Shown here piece by piece: positions 17,271 through 26,556 of a stretch of DNA of 64,000 bases. The stretch is from NCBI RefSeq assembly GCF_009796285.1, contig NZ_CP047020.1, positions 248,001 through 312,000 of the forward strand, in the 5' to 3' direction. Position numbers and translations under genes: made by a program. The notes under the pieces were generated by a model. That model was not told the origin of the DNA. It saw nothing but the letters and a program-made list of their open reading frames with translations, and did no database searches. Every line of letters starts with the position of its first letter. The first letter of the stretch is position 1. The DNA is from Streptomyces broussonetiae (GTDB lineage Bacteria; Actinomycetota; Actinomycetes; Streptomycetales; Streptomycetaceae).

Positions 17271-20258
17271 GTGATCGCCGGGGAAGCACCGAGACCGTAT
17301 GGCCGCCCTTCGCCGCAAGCGCCGTACGGCGGTGGAAACAAGCACACCATCGGCCTGAGCACACCCCGTGAGGTGGGCGGTACGCGCGCGGTCAGCGTTG
17401 TGCCGTGCTACGAGCGGAACCTATCCTCACCACTGTGGCGACTTCCGAGAGCCGGAGGTATCCCGCACAGCCCGCCGGTTGCGACTCTGGCGGCCTCGTG
17501 GGGCGCGCGCGAGCTGGCGCTGATCGACTCGCTGTTCGCCGATCAGGATCGCACCGGGTACGGCCCCGTCGGCCGCGGGTTGCTGCTGCTTGGTGACCCA
17601 GGGGTCGGGAAGACCGCGCTGCTCGACGTCGCCGCGGCCCGGTCGAGTGCCGTGGGCAGACGTGTGCTGCGCGCCTGCGGCGCGGAGTTCGAGGCCGGGA
17701 TCAGTTTCGCGATGATCCACCAGATGCTCTACCCACTGCGCGCGGACGCCGATCTCCTACCCGGCCCGCAGCGCGATGTCCTCTGCCGGCTCTTCGACCT
17801 GACGCCGGCAGCTCTCCCGGACCCGCTGACCGCCGGGACAGCCGTACTCGCCCTGCTCGGCGCGGCCGCCGACGAATGCCCGCTACTGCTGGTGGCCGAT
17901 GACGCGCCGTGGATCGACCCGGCCAGCGCCACGGTACTGGCCTTCGCCATGCGTCGGCTGGGCCAAGCCCCTGTGGCCCTGCTTGCGGCCGCCCGTACCG
18001 GGCTGAAAGGGCTTCTCCACCATGTGGGGCTGCCGGAACGGACGGTGCCACCCTTGGACGACCAGTCGGCGGCGGAGCTTGTGGAGGCCCGGTGGCCGGG
18101 CCTGGCGCCGACCGTGCGTCGCCGGCTGCTGGCCCAGGCCGCGGGTAACCCGCTGGCCCTCCAGGAGCTACCGACGACTCTGAACGACAGGCAGCGCTCC
18201 GGCGCACAGCCGGTGCCCAGCGTGCTGCCCCTGTCCGAGCGGTTGCTGGACACCTTCGCCCCCGAGCTCGACCAGCTGCCCGGCCCGACCAGAAAGGCAC
18301 TCCTGCTGGCCGCACTGGCGGCCGACGACGACCTGGACACCATCAGGGCCACGACCCGATGCTCGCTGGACCTGGACGACCTGGCCCCGGCACAGCGGGC
18401 CCGGCTGGTCCACGCCGACACCGCCTCCGGACAGGTCACCTTCAGCCATCCGCTGACCCGCTCGGCGGTTGTGTACCTGGCCCCGCCGGGCGAGCGCCGG
18501 GCCGCGCACCGGGCACTCGCCGAGGCCCTGGCCTTCGACCCCGAGCGCCAGGCGTGCCATCTGGCCGCGGCCAGCGCCGGACCCGACGAGACGGTGGCCC
18601 GGGCGCTGGACAAGGCGGCCATGCTCGCGCGGCACCGCGGCCGTGCCTCGACCGCGGTGGCCACCCTGGTGCGCGCGGCTGAACTCAGCCCGCACCCCGG
18701 AGACCGCTCCCGGCGCCTGGTCGAGGCCGCCCACCTCGCCACCATGGCCGGACAGCTCGACCAGGTCACCTGGCTGCTGGCGGACGCCGGGCAGACCCCG
18801 CAGAGCCCGGATGCGCTGGTTTTCGCCGCCACCGCCCACCTGCTCACGAACGACGAAGGCGACGTTTCCGCCGCGTACCGGCTGCTGACCCGGGCGCTCG
18901 ACGCCGGCGAGGATGCCGGGCCGGAATCCTGGGACAGGTACGGCATCCTCTACGCGCTGCTGCTGGTCAGCCTCTACACCCTGCGGCCGGAGCCGTGGGA
19001 GCTGCTCAGGAAGGCCATGGTCCGCTTCGAGCCCGAGCAGGTCGTCCCGTTCCAGCTGTGTTACGACGCGTACGTCGATCCCACCCGGGCCTCGGACGCC
19101 ATCCGGGAGGGCCTGGCCCGCGCCTTCGCCGCGCTCCCGCGGGCCGCTGCGCCCTGGGAAGTGATTCCGCTGGCCTTCGCCGCGGTCGCGATGGACACCC
19201 TGTCCGACTACCGCTACGCGGTCCGCGGCATGATCGAGCGGGAACGCGACGGCGGCGCCATCGCCATGGTGGTGCCCGCGCTGATGCTGCTCTGCCAGGA
19301 CTCCTACGTACACGGCCGGTGGGACGAGGCCGAGAACCTCGCGCAGCAGGGGCTGGAGTTGGCGACGGGCTATGGCTACTCGTTCTGGGAGCGGCAGATC
19401 CGGGCCGTGCTGGCCTCCGGTGCCGCGCTGCGCGGCGATGTGGACCTGGCCCGCGCCCGCAGCAAGGAGACCACCACCTGGGCGGCGCCCCGGGGCATGG
19501 GCGTCACCATGGGGTACGCCCGCTCGGCCGGCCATCTCGCGGCCATGGGCCAAGGCGACTTCGAGGAAGCCCACACCCAGGTGGCGCAGATCGCCCCGCC
19601 CAGCGCCCCCAGCGCAGGCATCCCCAACCGGTGGGTGGTGCTCGACCTGGTCGAGGCGGCGATGCGTACCGGCCGCCGCGAGGAGGCCCGCGCACACGTC
19701 GTCGCCGCCCAGCAGGGCGGCCTCCCCCGCATCGGCACGCGCATCGCGATCATCACGGCCGGAGCCGCGGCCGTGGCCGCGGACGACGACAAGGCCGGCG
19801 CCCTGTTCGAGGCGGCCCTGGCCCTGCCCGAAGCCGCCCGCTATCCCTGGGAGCAGGCACGTATCCAGTTCGCCTACGGACAGTGGCTGCGCCGCACCCG
19901 GGACACCGCCCGCGCACGTATCCAGCTGCGTGCCGCCATGGAGACCTTCGACCGGATCGGCGCGCGAGCGATGGTGCAGCGCGCCCGCAACGAACTGCGC
20001 GCCACCGGCGTAGCCGCTGCGCGTTCCGACCCGGCGGCACCCGAACTGACCGCCCAGGAACGGCAGATCGCCGAACTGGCCGCCACCGGGCTCACCAATA
20101 AGGAGATCGGCGCCCGTCTGTTCCTGTCCCACTGCACGGTCGGCTCCCACCTGCACCGGATCTTCCCGAAACTCGGCATCACCACCCGCGCCGCGCTGCG
20201 CGCCGCACTGGAAGCCGGCGCCCCCGAAGCCCATTCCGAGGGTCAATTCCAGTCGTAG
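17271..20258 (+). CDS. LAL-type LuxR transcriptional regulator (large ATPase)
   Basis: Up to 995 residues. The Walker A motif GDPGVGKT lies near 108-115 and Walker B-like LLLVADDAPWID follows. A long helical repeat region fills the centre. The C-terminus is a LuxR helix-turn-helix (LTAQERQIAELAATGLTNKE, then LSHCTVGSHLHRIFPKLG). Such proteins are ATP-controlled activators of catabolic or secondary-metabolite genes. The start is uncertain: the frame opens at GTG 17271, another GTG lies at 17400, and homology begins near residue 75. Its position between the decarboxylase set and the UbiX/UbiD set makes both plausible targets. Confidence 0.85.
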   Translation: MIAGEAPRPYGRPSPQAPYGGGNKHTIGLSTPREVGGTRAVSVVPCYERNLSSPLWRLPRAGGIPHSPPVATLAASWGARELALIDSLFADQDRTGYGPVGRGLLLLGDPGVGKTALLDVAAARSSAVGRRVLRACGAEFEAGISFAMIHQMLYPLRADADLLPGPQRDVLCRLFDLTPAALPDPLTAGTAVLALLGAAADECPLLLVADDAPWIDPASATVLAFAMRRLGQAPVALLAAARTGLKGLLHHVGLPERTVPPLDDQSAAELVEARWPGLAPTVRRRLLAQAAGNPLALQELPTTLNDRQRSGAQPVPSVLPLSERLLDTFAPELDQLPGPTRKALLLAALAADDDLDTIRATTRCSLDLDDLAPAQRARLVHADTASGQVTFSHPLTRSAVVYLAPPGERRAAHRALAEALAFDPERQACHLAAASAGPDETVARALDKAAMLARHRGRASTAVATLVRAAELSPHPGDRSRRLVEAAHLATMAGQLDQVTWLLADAGQTPQSPDALVFAATAHLLTNDEGDVSAAYRLLTRALDAGEDAGPESWDRYGILYALLLVSLYTLRPEPWELLRKAMVRFEPEQVVPFQLCYDAYVDPTRASDAIREGLARAFAALPRAAAPWEVIPLAFAAVAMDTLSDYRYAVRGMIERERDGGAIAMVVPALMLLCQDSYVHGRWDEAENLAQQGLELATGYGYSFWERQIRAVLASGAALRGDVDLARARSKETTTWAAPRGMGVTMGYARSAGHLAAMGQGDFEEAHTQVAQIAPPSAPSAGIPNRWVVLDLVEAAMRTGRREEARAHVVAAQQGGLPRIGTRIAIITAGAAAVAADDDKAGALFEAALALPEAARYPWEQARIQFAYGQWLRRTRDTARARIQLRAAMETFDRIGARAMVQRARNELRATGVAAARSDPAAPELTAQERQIAELAATGLTNKEIGARLFLSHCTVGSHLHRIFPKLGITTRAALRAALEAGAPEAHSEGQFQS

Positions 20259-20484
20259 ACGCGCGCGGCCTACACCTCCGGTACGACGGCTTCGTCGGCC
20301 ACGAGCCGGCCCGCGGGTCCGATGTCGTGTTTGCAGGGCGGGGAGGCGGCGTCCACCCGCGGCGGCGGAAGCGGTGGCTTGGTGAGCCGCGCCCGTAGGC
20401 GAGACCGTGGCGGGTGTCCCGAGCGCTTCGAGTTCACAAAGGTGGGTCCGGATGTCGGTGACCGCGGACATCGGTGCTGGTTCC

Positions 20485-21066
20485 CTACAGCGCCGGCGAG
20501 TGGGACATGCCGTTCCAGCGCTGTGCCGACGGCACGTGAATGTCCAACTGGTCCAGGACGCGGACGACGACATGGCTGACCGGATCCCCGATCGTCTCGG
20601 GACGGTAGTAGCAGGCGGGCATCGGCGGGACGATCCGAGCCCCCATACGCGTGAGCGCCAGCATGTTGTCCAGGTGACTCTCGCTGAGCGGGTCCCGTGC
20701 CACGAGTACCAATCGGCGCCCGGCCTTCAGCGTCACGTCGGCCGCACGGGAAATGAGCCCCTCGGCACAGCCGGTGCATATTCCGGCCAGGGTCTTCAAG
20801 CCGCACGGCGCGATGACCATGGCGTCCCCCCGGAACGACCCCGACGAGATCGGCGCGCCCTGGTCGTTCCACGCGTACGTCGCGTCCGCGAGGTCGATGA
20901 CCTCGTGCGCCGACAATCCGGTCTCCCGTCGCACGGTCGACCTGGCCCACGGGGACAACACCAGATGGGTCTCCACATCCGGCTGCTGCCGCAGTCGGCG
21001 CAACAATTCGACACCGAACACGGCTCCGGTCACCCCCGTCATCCCCACGATCATTCTCCGTGGCAT
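20485..21066 (-). CDS. UbiX/Pad1-family flavoprotein, divergent copy
   Basis: The 193-residue protein is closely similar to the copy at 22269 (both have GAVFGVELLRRLR and QPDVETHLVLS) but is inverted across the MarR gene. UbiX enzymes prenylate FMN for UbiD decarboxylases. Key family motifs are altered here: the PCSMKT segment reads PCGLKT (Gly89 for Ser), and the RETPL motif is shortened to RDPL, losing the conserved Glu. SSGSF is kept. It may be inactive, a flavin carrier, or drifting after duplication. Start chosen by alignment with the paralogue; an in-frame ATG lies seven codons upstream. Confidence 0.8.
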   Translation of the reverse strand: MPRRMIVGMTGVTGAVFGVELLRRLRQQPDVETHLVLSPWARSTVRRETGLSAHEVIDLADATYAWNDQGAPISSGSFRGDAMVIAPCGLKTLAGICTGCAEGLISRAADVTLKAGRRLVLVARDPLSESHLDNMLALTRMGARIVPPMPACYYRPETIGDPVSHVVVRVLDQLDIHVPSAQRWNGMSHSPAL

Positions 21067-21704
21067 GGGTATCCACCGCCTCCGCATGCGATCACTTCGA
21101 GCGGAACTACCCACGCACCGTGAAGGTCCTGAGCGCGAACGAGCCGCTCGAAACTGGCTGCGACCGATTCTCACCACGCGGCGGGGCCGTTCCGCATGCG
21201 TCAGATGACTGAACAATCCGGGAGCGGTCGGGCAGGAAGGCGACCGACTGACGTGCATGCAGTCAATCGACCGAAGACGAGGCCGTGAGCCGCGACGTAG
21301 TTTCGACATCGGCGCCGTCCAGAACCACTCGCTTCTGAATGGTGTGAGGGTGATCGCTTGATGGCGGCAAGGATCCCGCGCGGTCTCGGGATGCGCGCGC
21401 CATCGGCCGTCCGGCGCTGGACCGCGCGGGCCGGTACCCGGCGCTGCCTCCTCGCAGGGACAGATCGCGAGGCCGTGTTCATCTCCCGGACGATCAGTGC
21501 AGCGGGCGCCGGACACCGATCCGCCGGCCGCCGCTCGCGGCGAAGCGGACCGTGTCCCCCGCGGCCGGCGCGCCGGTACTTTCGATTCCGATCGAGCCGC
21601 GGGTCACGAACAGCTCGCGACCAGCCGCCACGAAACCATCGGCTCCGCGCCCGGCCCCGGAAACGGGGACAGCACGACGCGACGCCCCTTTCCTGGCTCC
21701 CTCA
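21067..21704. other. Intergenic gap between divergent ubiX-like and marR genes
   Basis: About 640 bases; the frames present look like high-GC shadows. No domain, repeat or RNA gene was recognised. It should contain the promoter of the reverse-strand ubiX-like gene. No copy of the MarR operator motif TCCGTnnACGG was seen here. Confidence 0.35.
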
Positions 21705-22154
21705 CTACGGCTGCTGGTCGCGGCCTGCGTCTCCGAGTTCCTTGAGCAGCAGGGTCAGGGTAGCGAGCCGCTCGGGTCCGAGCAGCTCCTCGATCCAGCG
21801 GCTTGTCTCCTGTGCCTGCTGGCGGCCCAGGGCCGCTCGTTCGTGCCCGGCAGGAGTCAGGGAGACCAGTTGCCGGCGGCGGTTGCCGGGGTCCGTGCTC
21901 TTGGTGATCAGGCCGCGGGCCACGAGCCGGTCGAGAAGTGGGGTGAGCGTCGACCGGTCGACCGCGGCGAGGGCGCCCAGCGTCTTCTGGTCGAGGCTTC
22001 CACGCTCGTCCAGGACGTGAAGCACCGCGAATTGCGGAGGTGTGAGGTCACCGCTGCGCAGCTGCCACGAGGCGTTCACCGCCTGCGAGGCACGTCGCAG
22101 CTGGTGGGCCATGCCGTCTTCCAGCGTCCCGTCGTATCGCGCTCCGGTCGTCAT
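21705..22154 (-). CDS. MarR-family transcriptional regulator
   Basis: The 149-residue protein has the winged helix intact: SGDLTPPQFAVLHVLDERGS, then LAAVDRSTLTPLLDRLVARG and GNRRRQLVSLTPAGHE. MarR proteins usually repress divergent catabolic genes and release DNA on binding an aromatic ligand. It is divergent from the ubiX-ubiD operon, and the 114-bp space between them holds four copies of a palindromic motif, which strongly suggests it controls both itself and the operon. Confidence 0.9.
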   Translation of the reverse strand: MTTGARYDGTLEDGMAHQLRRASQAVNASWQLRSGDLTPPQFAVLHVLDERGSLDQKTLGALAAVDRSTLTPLLDRLVARGLITKSTDPGNRRRQLVSLTPAGHERAALGRQQAQETSRWIEELLGPERLATLTLLLKELGDAGRDQQP

Positions 22155-22168
22155 AAGTACAGGCTACC

Positions 22169-22257
22169 TCCGTATACGGTCAGTCGGTACACGGACTGTT
22201 TGCAATCGGAAGTTTCGATAGCTACATTGTTCCGTGTACGGACTTACCGTGTACGGA
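22169..22257. promoter_or_regulatory. Four MarR-type operator copies in the divergent promoter
   Basis: TCCGTATACGGT (22169-22180), TCGGTACACGGA (22184-22195), TCCGTGTACGGA (22231-22242) and ACCGTGTACGGA (22246-22257) share the palindromic core CCGTrTACGG or its complement. The sites form two pairs, each 15 bp apart from start to start. The left pair lies next to marR and the right pair between the predicted -10 and the ubiX start, suited to repression. Confidence 0.75.
22200..22228 (+). promoter_or_regulatory. Predicted promoter of the ubiX-ubiD operon
   Basis: TTGCAA (22200-22205), a 17-bp spacer, then TACATT (22223-22228) match a vegetative -35/-10 promoter. The operator pair starts two bases after the -10 element, so a bound MarR dimer would block transcription. 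Confidence 0.6.
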
Positions 22258-22268
22258 AGGTTGATCCC

Positions 22269-22868
22269 ATGTCCCGACGTGTGATCTTGGGGATGACCGG
22301 AGCGACCGGCGCCGTCTTCGGTGTCGAACTGCTTCGCCGACTGCGGGAGCAGCCGGATGTGGAGACTCATCTCGTTCTGTCCCAATGGGCCAGGGCGACC
22401 ATCCATCTGGAGACCGACCTGTCGGTCCGCGAAGTCACCGACCTGGCCGACGTGACCTATACGTGGAACGACCAAGGGGCGGCAATCTCATCAGGTTCAT
22501 TCCGCGTGGACGGAATGATTGTCGCGCCGTGCAGCATGAAGACCCTCGCCGGCATCCGAACCGGATACGCCGACGGTCTCATCCCCCGAGCTGCCGACGT
22601 CACGCTGAAGGAGCGCCGCCCCTTGGTGCTCGTACCGAGGGAGACTCCGCTCAGCGAGATCCATCTCGAGAACATGCTGGCGCTTTCGCGCATGGGAGCG
22701 AGGATCGTGCCGCCGATGCCGGCCTTCTACAGCCGTCCGAAAACCATTGACGAGCTCGTTGAGCATGTCGTTGTCCGAGTCCTGGACCAACTCGATATCC
22801 AGGTGGCTTCGGCGCAGCGCTGGGACGGAATGCCGCGCCCCTCCGAACTGAAAGGCGTAACCAACTGA
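22269..22868 (+). CDS. UbiX/Pad1-family flavin prenyltransferase
   Basis: The 199-residue protein has all UbiX motifs intact: GMTGATGAVFG, AISSGSF, APCSMKTLAGI (Ser89) and VPRETPLSEIHLENM. UbiX makes prenylated FMN from FMN and dimethylallyl phosphate for UbiD-type decarboxylases. A GGAAGG ribosome site precedes the ATG. Its stop overlaps the UbiD start (TGATG), so the pair is translationally coupled, like VdcB-VdcC in Streptomyces vanillate decarboxylation. This is the only canonical one of three paralogues in the cluster. Confidence 0.9.
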   Translation: MSRRVILGMTGATGAVFGVELLRRLREQPDVETHLVLSQWARATIHLETDLSVREVTDLADVTYTWNDQGAAISSGSFRVDGMIVAPCSMKTLAGIRTGYADGLIPRAADVTLKERRPLVLVPRETPLSEIHLENMLALSRMGARIVPPMPAFYSRPKTIDELVEHVVVRVLDQLDIQVASAQRWDGMPRPSELKGVTN

Positions 22869-24370
22869 TGTCTGAAATCAATGACTTCCGGTCCTACATC
22901 TCCGCGCTCGAAGAGCTGGGGGACATTCAACGGATCTCACGCGTGATCGATCCGAACCTGGAAGCGTCGGCCATCACCCGTCGGTCCACCGAGAACGGCA
23001 GGCCCGCCCCGTTCTTCGAGCACCTCAGCGGAGTCGACGAGGGGTTCCGCATGATCGGCGCCCCGGGTGCCCTGTCGAGCATTCCCGGGCATCCGCTGGC
23101 GCGGGTCTCCCTCTCTCTCGGTCTGCCGTACACGACGACCGCAGCCGAACTGGTCGAACACCTCAGGGAAGCAGGCACGAAGGAACTGCTCCCACCTCGG
23201 CGGGTGGCAGCCGACTCGGCACCCTGCAAGCAGAACATCCTGACGGGTGACGAAGCCCGTCTCGACCGGTTCCCCATTCCTCGCGTGCACCAGGACGACG
23301 GCGGCCCCTACGTCAACACCTGGGGCGTGATCATCGCCAGGACACCGGACGGCCGATGGACGAACTGGTCCATCTCCCGGATCATGAAGATCGACGACCG
23401 GCACATGACCGGACTGGTGCTGCCGAGCCAGCACCTCGGCATGATCTGGCGCGAGTGGGAGGCCATCGGTGAGCCGATGCCCTACGCCCTCGTGCAGGGA
23501 GGCGACCCGGGCATTGCCGTCGTCGGCGGAATGACCGTCCCGACCGAGGTCGACGAGGGCGCGTATCTCGGAGCGGTGCTGGGGAAGCCGGTCGACGTCG
23601 TGAAGTGCGAGACGAACGATCTGGAAGTGCCCGCCTCCGCCGAGGTCGTCATCGAGGGACACCTGTCCGCGACCCGCGACGCCGTGGAGGGTCCGTTCGC
23701 GGAGTTCCACGGCTGGGCACTGCCCGAGACGTCGCCGCAACCGCTTTTCAGCATCGAGGCGATCACCTACCGGGACGACCCGATCTGGCCGCTGGCCGCC
23801 GCCGGCCGGCCTGTTGACGACTCGCACGTCGCACCGGCTGCCGGCATCTCCGCAGAGGTCGTCGCGGTCCTGCGGAAGGCGGGACTGCCGATCACGACGG
23901 CCTGGCTCCCGCTCGGTGCCGCCTGCTTCTGGACGGTGATCACCGTCCCGCAGAACTGGCGCGACTCGCTGCCGGGGATGGACACCGCGCGCTTCGCGCA
24001 CCGCATCGGCGAGGTGCTGAACGGCACCCGGGTGGGGCGGCTCTCCCCGGTCGTCTACGTCCTCGACGACGACGTGGATCCGTCGAACGACTCGGATCTG
24101 CTGTGGGCTCTGGCCACCAGGGTGCACCCGTCCCTCCGCCAGGAGCAGTGGCACGGACCGATCATGCCGTGGTACCCGTGCTTCACCGAGGAGGAACTGC
24201 ACAACGGCTGGGGAGCCATCGTCGTGCACGACGCCCTGCTCCCGGCGGTAGGAAGCGGACGCGTACCGCCCGCAACGTTCGACGGCGTCTTCCCGGCAGA
24301 TGTGCGCGCCAAGGTCCTCGCCGCCGAATCCGAGTCGGCAGGCGACACCGGCTCTGCCGCATCGCGCTGA
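22868..24370 (+). CDS. UbiD-family prenyl-FMN-dependent decarboxylase
   Basis: The 500-residue protein is a full-length UbiD. Visible features include WSISRIMKID (Arg contacting the cofactor), VVIEGHLS with EGPFAEFHGW (the conserved acidic pair) and TVPTEVDEGAYLGAVLGKP. The family reversibly decarboxylates aromatic or alpha,beta-unsaturated acids using prenylated FMN, Mn and K. The cluster resembles vdcBC (vanillate/4-hydroxybenzoate decarboxylase), but no small Cys-rich VdcD-type protein follows. The substrate cannot be set from sequence; MarR control suggests an aromatic acid inducer. Confidence 0.9.
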   Translation: MSEINDFRSYISALEELGDIQRISRVIDPNLEASAITRRSTENGRPAPFFEHLSGVDEGFRMIGAPGALSSIPGHPLARVSLSLGLPYTTTAAELVEHLREAGTKELLPPRRVAADSAPCKQNILTGDEARLDRFPIPRVHQDDGGPYVNTWGVIIARTPDGRWTNWSISRIMKIDDRHMTGLVLPSQHLGMIWREWEAIGEPMPYALVQGGDPGIAVVGGMTVPTEVDEGAYLGAVLGKPVDVVKCETNDLEVPASAEVVIEGHLSATRDAVEGPFAEFHGWALPETSPQPLFSIEAITYRDDPIWPLAAAGRPVDDSHVAPAAGISAEVVAVLRKAGLPITTAWLPLGAACFWTVITVPQNWRDSLPGMDTARFAHRIGEVLNGTRVGRLSPVVYVLDDDVDPSNDSDLLWALATRVHPSLRQEQWHGPIMPWYPCFTEEELHNGWGAIVVHDALLPAVGSGRVPPATFDGVFPADVRAKVLAAESESAGDTGSAASR

Positions 24371-24678
24371 CGCCTGGGTGCCGCGGATCGCGGGAGGTAT
24401 CCACCAGGTGGCCGTCTCCCGACCGGCATGCTCGGCCGCCGGCCCCGAGGGACCCTCCCGCTCGGGGCCGTTGGCTGCCACCGCCTGGGTGAATGAGTCA
24501 TCACTACAAGCCGCCGGCCGAGTGAACCATGGGATTTGGCGACCGCGTGACGAGGTACCGATCAGCCTGCGTGTCGGACCGACGCGGACAGCGGTCCTCA
24601 ACGACGGCCTCGAGACCTCCATCCGTCAGGCACGAGAAGGTGCGGCCGCCAGCCCGATGCGTCAAGAAGGGGACAGAC
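24371..24678 (+). other. Gap between ubiD and the third ubiX-like gene
   Basis: About 308 bases on the coding side without a recognisable gene. In particular no Cys-rich VdcD-like small protein is seen. The frame of the next gene stays open from 24529, but homology starts at 24679. Confidence 0.4.
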
Positions 24679-25311
24679 GTGACCCAGCAGAATGTGACAG
24701 TTGCTGTCACGGGGGCAGGCGGCACCGGAGTGGCCAAAGCCTTGCTCGCCTCACTTCAGAGAGACGACCGGGTCGGCCACGTCAACCTTCTCGTGTCGGC
24801 CAACGGGCGCAAGCTGGTAGCTTTCGAATTCCAGACCGGCGAAGATCCGGACTCGGTGGTCCAGGCCCTGGAGGCCACGTCGACGAAAGTCCGCTTCCTC
24901 GATCCGGCCGACATGTCAGGACCGGTGACCAGCGGCAGCTACCCCACCGACGCCATGATCATCCTGCCGTGTGCCGCCGGCGTACTCGGACGCATCGCTC
25001 ACGGCCAGACCGAGAGCCTCATCGAGCGAGCCGCGGACGTGATGCTGAAGCAACGGCGCAAACTCGTCCTCTGTCTCCGGGAAGCACCGCTGAATCTCAT
25101 CCACCTGCGCAACATGGTCGCTGTCACGGAGGCGGGAGCCACCGTGTACCCGATGATCCCTACGTACTACAACGTGCCGGAGACACTCGCGCAACTGCGG
25201 GACGAGTTCGTCGAACGCGTCCTGCAGTTCCTGGGCCTGCCCGGCACCGATCGCTACCAGTGGGACGGCACCGACACCACAGCGCGACGCGAGCGCACTC
25301 AGGCACGGTAG
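24679..25311 (+). CDS. UbiX-like flavoprotein, strongly divergent
   Basis: The 210-residue protein starts at a GTG preceded by AAGGGG. The UbiX fold is recognisable (VTGAGGTGVAKALLASL, VTSGSYP, RAADVMLKQRRKLVL and REAPLNLIHLRNM). The PCSMKT motif, however, reads PCAAGVL, replacing Ser by Ala99 and changing the following loop. It is far from the other two copies, so it is not a recent duplicate. It may prenylate another flavin, carry flavin to UbiD, or act as an accessory subunit. It is probably in the ubiX-ubiD transcription unit. Confidence 0.75.
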   Translation: MTQQNVTVAVTGAGGTGVAKALLASLQRDDRVGHVNLLVSANGRKLVAFEFQTGEDPDSVVQALEATSTKVRFLDPADMSGPVTSGSYPTDAMIILPCAAGVLGRIAHGQTESLIERAADVMLKQRRKLVLCLREAPLNLIHLRNMVAVTEAGATVYPMIPTYYNVPETLAQLRDEFVERVLQFLGLPGTDRYQWDGTDTTARRERTQAR

Positions 25312-25463
25312 CGGACCGTGGCCGGCAGCTTCGGGCGCGTTTGTCTCCCGTTGCTACTCACCAGCGGTCCTGGGTTCGCTGATACGGCGGGCGGCCTCAA
25401 CGACCGCCGCGCGGGAAGGATCTTCCCCCTTCCCGGTCTGGTCCCCCTGCGACCCTAGGAAAC

Positions 25464-25871
25464 ATGAGTCGTGACCTGCACCTGAACGAATTGGGGGAGT
25501 TCCTCAGGGCACGCCGTGCCGACCTCAACCCGGCCGACGTAGGCCTCCCGTCGCCTCCGACCAGCCACGGCGGGTGGCTGGTCTGCGCCGTGAGGAGGTT
25601 GCTCTGCTGGCCTCCATCAGCACCGAGTACTACGCGCGGATCGAGCAGGGGCGCCTCCAGGCATCCACTCCAGTGCTGGCCGACCTCGCCCGGGTGCTCC
25701 GACTCGACACGGACCAGCGGACCTACCTTTTCGAACTCGCGGCCAAGAACAAGCTGCCGTCAGGCGATGCCCGGCGGAAGGTGGACCCACAGCTGCAGTA
25801 CCTCCTCGACGACCTCGGCACGAGCCCCGCGGTCGTCTCTGGACGCCCTACCGATGTTCTGCCTGGAATAA
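25464..25871 (+). pseudogene. XRE-family regulator, frameshifted and truncated
   Basis: The gene opens MSRDLHLNELGEFLRARRAD and GLPSPPTSHGG, the standard start of a large actinomycete helix-turn-helix family. About 7 bp are missing from the GGCGG-rich stretch near 25573, so the family sequence continues in another frame (GLRREEVALLASISTEYYAR, then VLADLARVLRLDTDQRTYLF). It stops matching after VVSGRPTDVL, where about 150 C-terminal residues should follow. The break lies just before the recombinase module, suggesting truncation by its insertion or a deletion. Confidence 0.75.
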
Positions 25872-25897
25872 CCGCCAACCAGGGGAGGGCCGCACGG

Positions 25898-26218
25898 ATG
25901 AGCGACAGCGAGCGCGACACGGAGCACGGCGAGCAGATCCACCCGGTGCTCGGCCGGATGGGCACCTCCGCCGACCCGGCCGCCAAGGAGGCACTGCGCG
26001 AGCGCGCGGAGAACTTCCATCACACCGAGCCCACATGGACGGCGCGGCGCCGAGACACCGCGGATGTCGACCTGGACCCGCAGGACGACGCGGTGGAGTG
26101 GGCGCACACGTTCGTCCGGGGCGGCACCGACAAGACGGTGACAGCCGTGGACACCGATCCCCAGGGGAGCGCCACGGTGTGGCAGCGCGGCGCCGACGGG
26201 GTGGAGGGCCGGGCGTGA
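25898..26218 (+). CDS. Hypothetical protein, first gene of recombinase module
   Basis: The 106-residue, hydrophilic, acidic/basic protein has a strong ribosome site (GGGGAGGG) before the ATG. Segments include GEQIHPVLGRMGTSADPAAK and the C-terminal FVRGGTDKTVTAVDTDPQGS. No known domain is recognised. Its stop overlaps the next start (GTGA), linking it to the downstream small protein and recombinase, so an accessory role in that module is inferred. Confidence 0.6.
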   Translation: MSDSERDTEHGEQIHPVLGRMGTSADPAAKEALRERAENFHHTEPTWTARRRDTADVDLDPQDDAVEWAHTFVRGGTDKTVTAVDTDPQGSATVWQRGADGVEGRA

Positions 26219-26556
26219 GCACCGGACACAGCCCGCAGGGCTCCCGGCCGGAGCCGACCGTGGCGCCCCAGACTCCCGCGCCCTGCACGCCGGCCGACGA
26301 CACCACGGCCGCGCAGCAGGAAGCCACGAAATCCGAGCTGCTGCGGCTGTACTGGTTCATCCACGTGCGCCTCCGGCAGAACCACTCCAGCGAAGGCGAC
26401 TGGGAGCGGCTCGGGCGCATGACCGGCCGCGGCGAGGCCGCCATCGAGCTCGGCCGCCTGGACGCCGCCCGCACCGAGTTCGAACGGCTGCGGGAGATGG
26501 CGCAGCAGTGGAGCGACCACCCCGAGTACCGGCAGGCCGTGGAGGGGCAGGCGTGA
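26215..26556 (+). CDS. Hypothetical helical protein, second gene of recombinase module
   Basis: The 113-residue protein starts at a GTG overlapping the previous stop. The N-terminus is Pro/Thr-rich and disordered; the rest is predicted helical (ESELLRLYWFIHVRLRQ-like, then GRLDAARTEFERLREMAQQW). Its GTGA overlap with the recombinase gene suggests co-translation. No DNA-binding motif is certain and the family is not recognised. It could be a recombination directionality or accessory factor. Confidence 0.6.
   Translation: MSTGHSPQGSRPEPTVAPQTPAPCTPADDTTAAQQEATKSELLRLYWFIHVRLRQNHSSEGDWERLGRMTGRGEAAIELGRLDAARTEFERLREMAQQWSDHPEYRQAVEGQA

Noticed and set aside
18168..20573. 801-codon frame antisense to the LuxR regulator
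   Set aside because: Shadow frame; the opposite strand encodes a complete LAL regulator with motifs at both ends.
24371..24678. A VdcD-like small subunit between ubiD and the third ubiX
   Set aside because: No short Cys-rich frame with a ribosome site is present in this gap.
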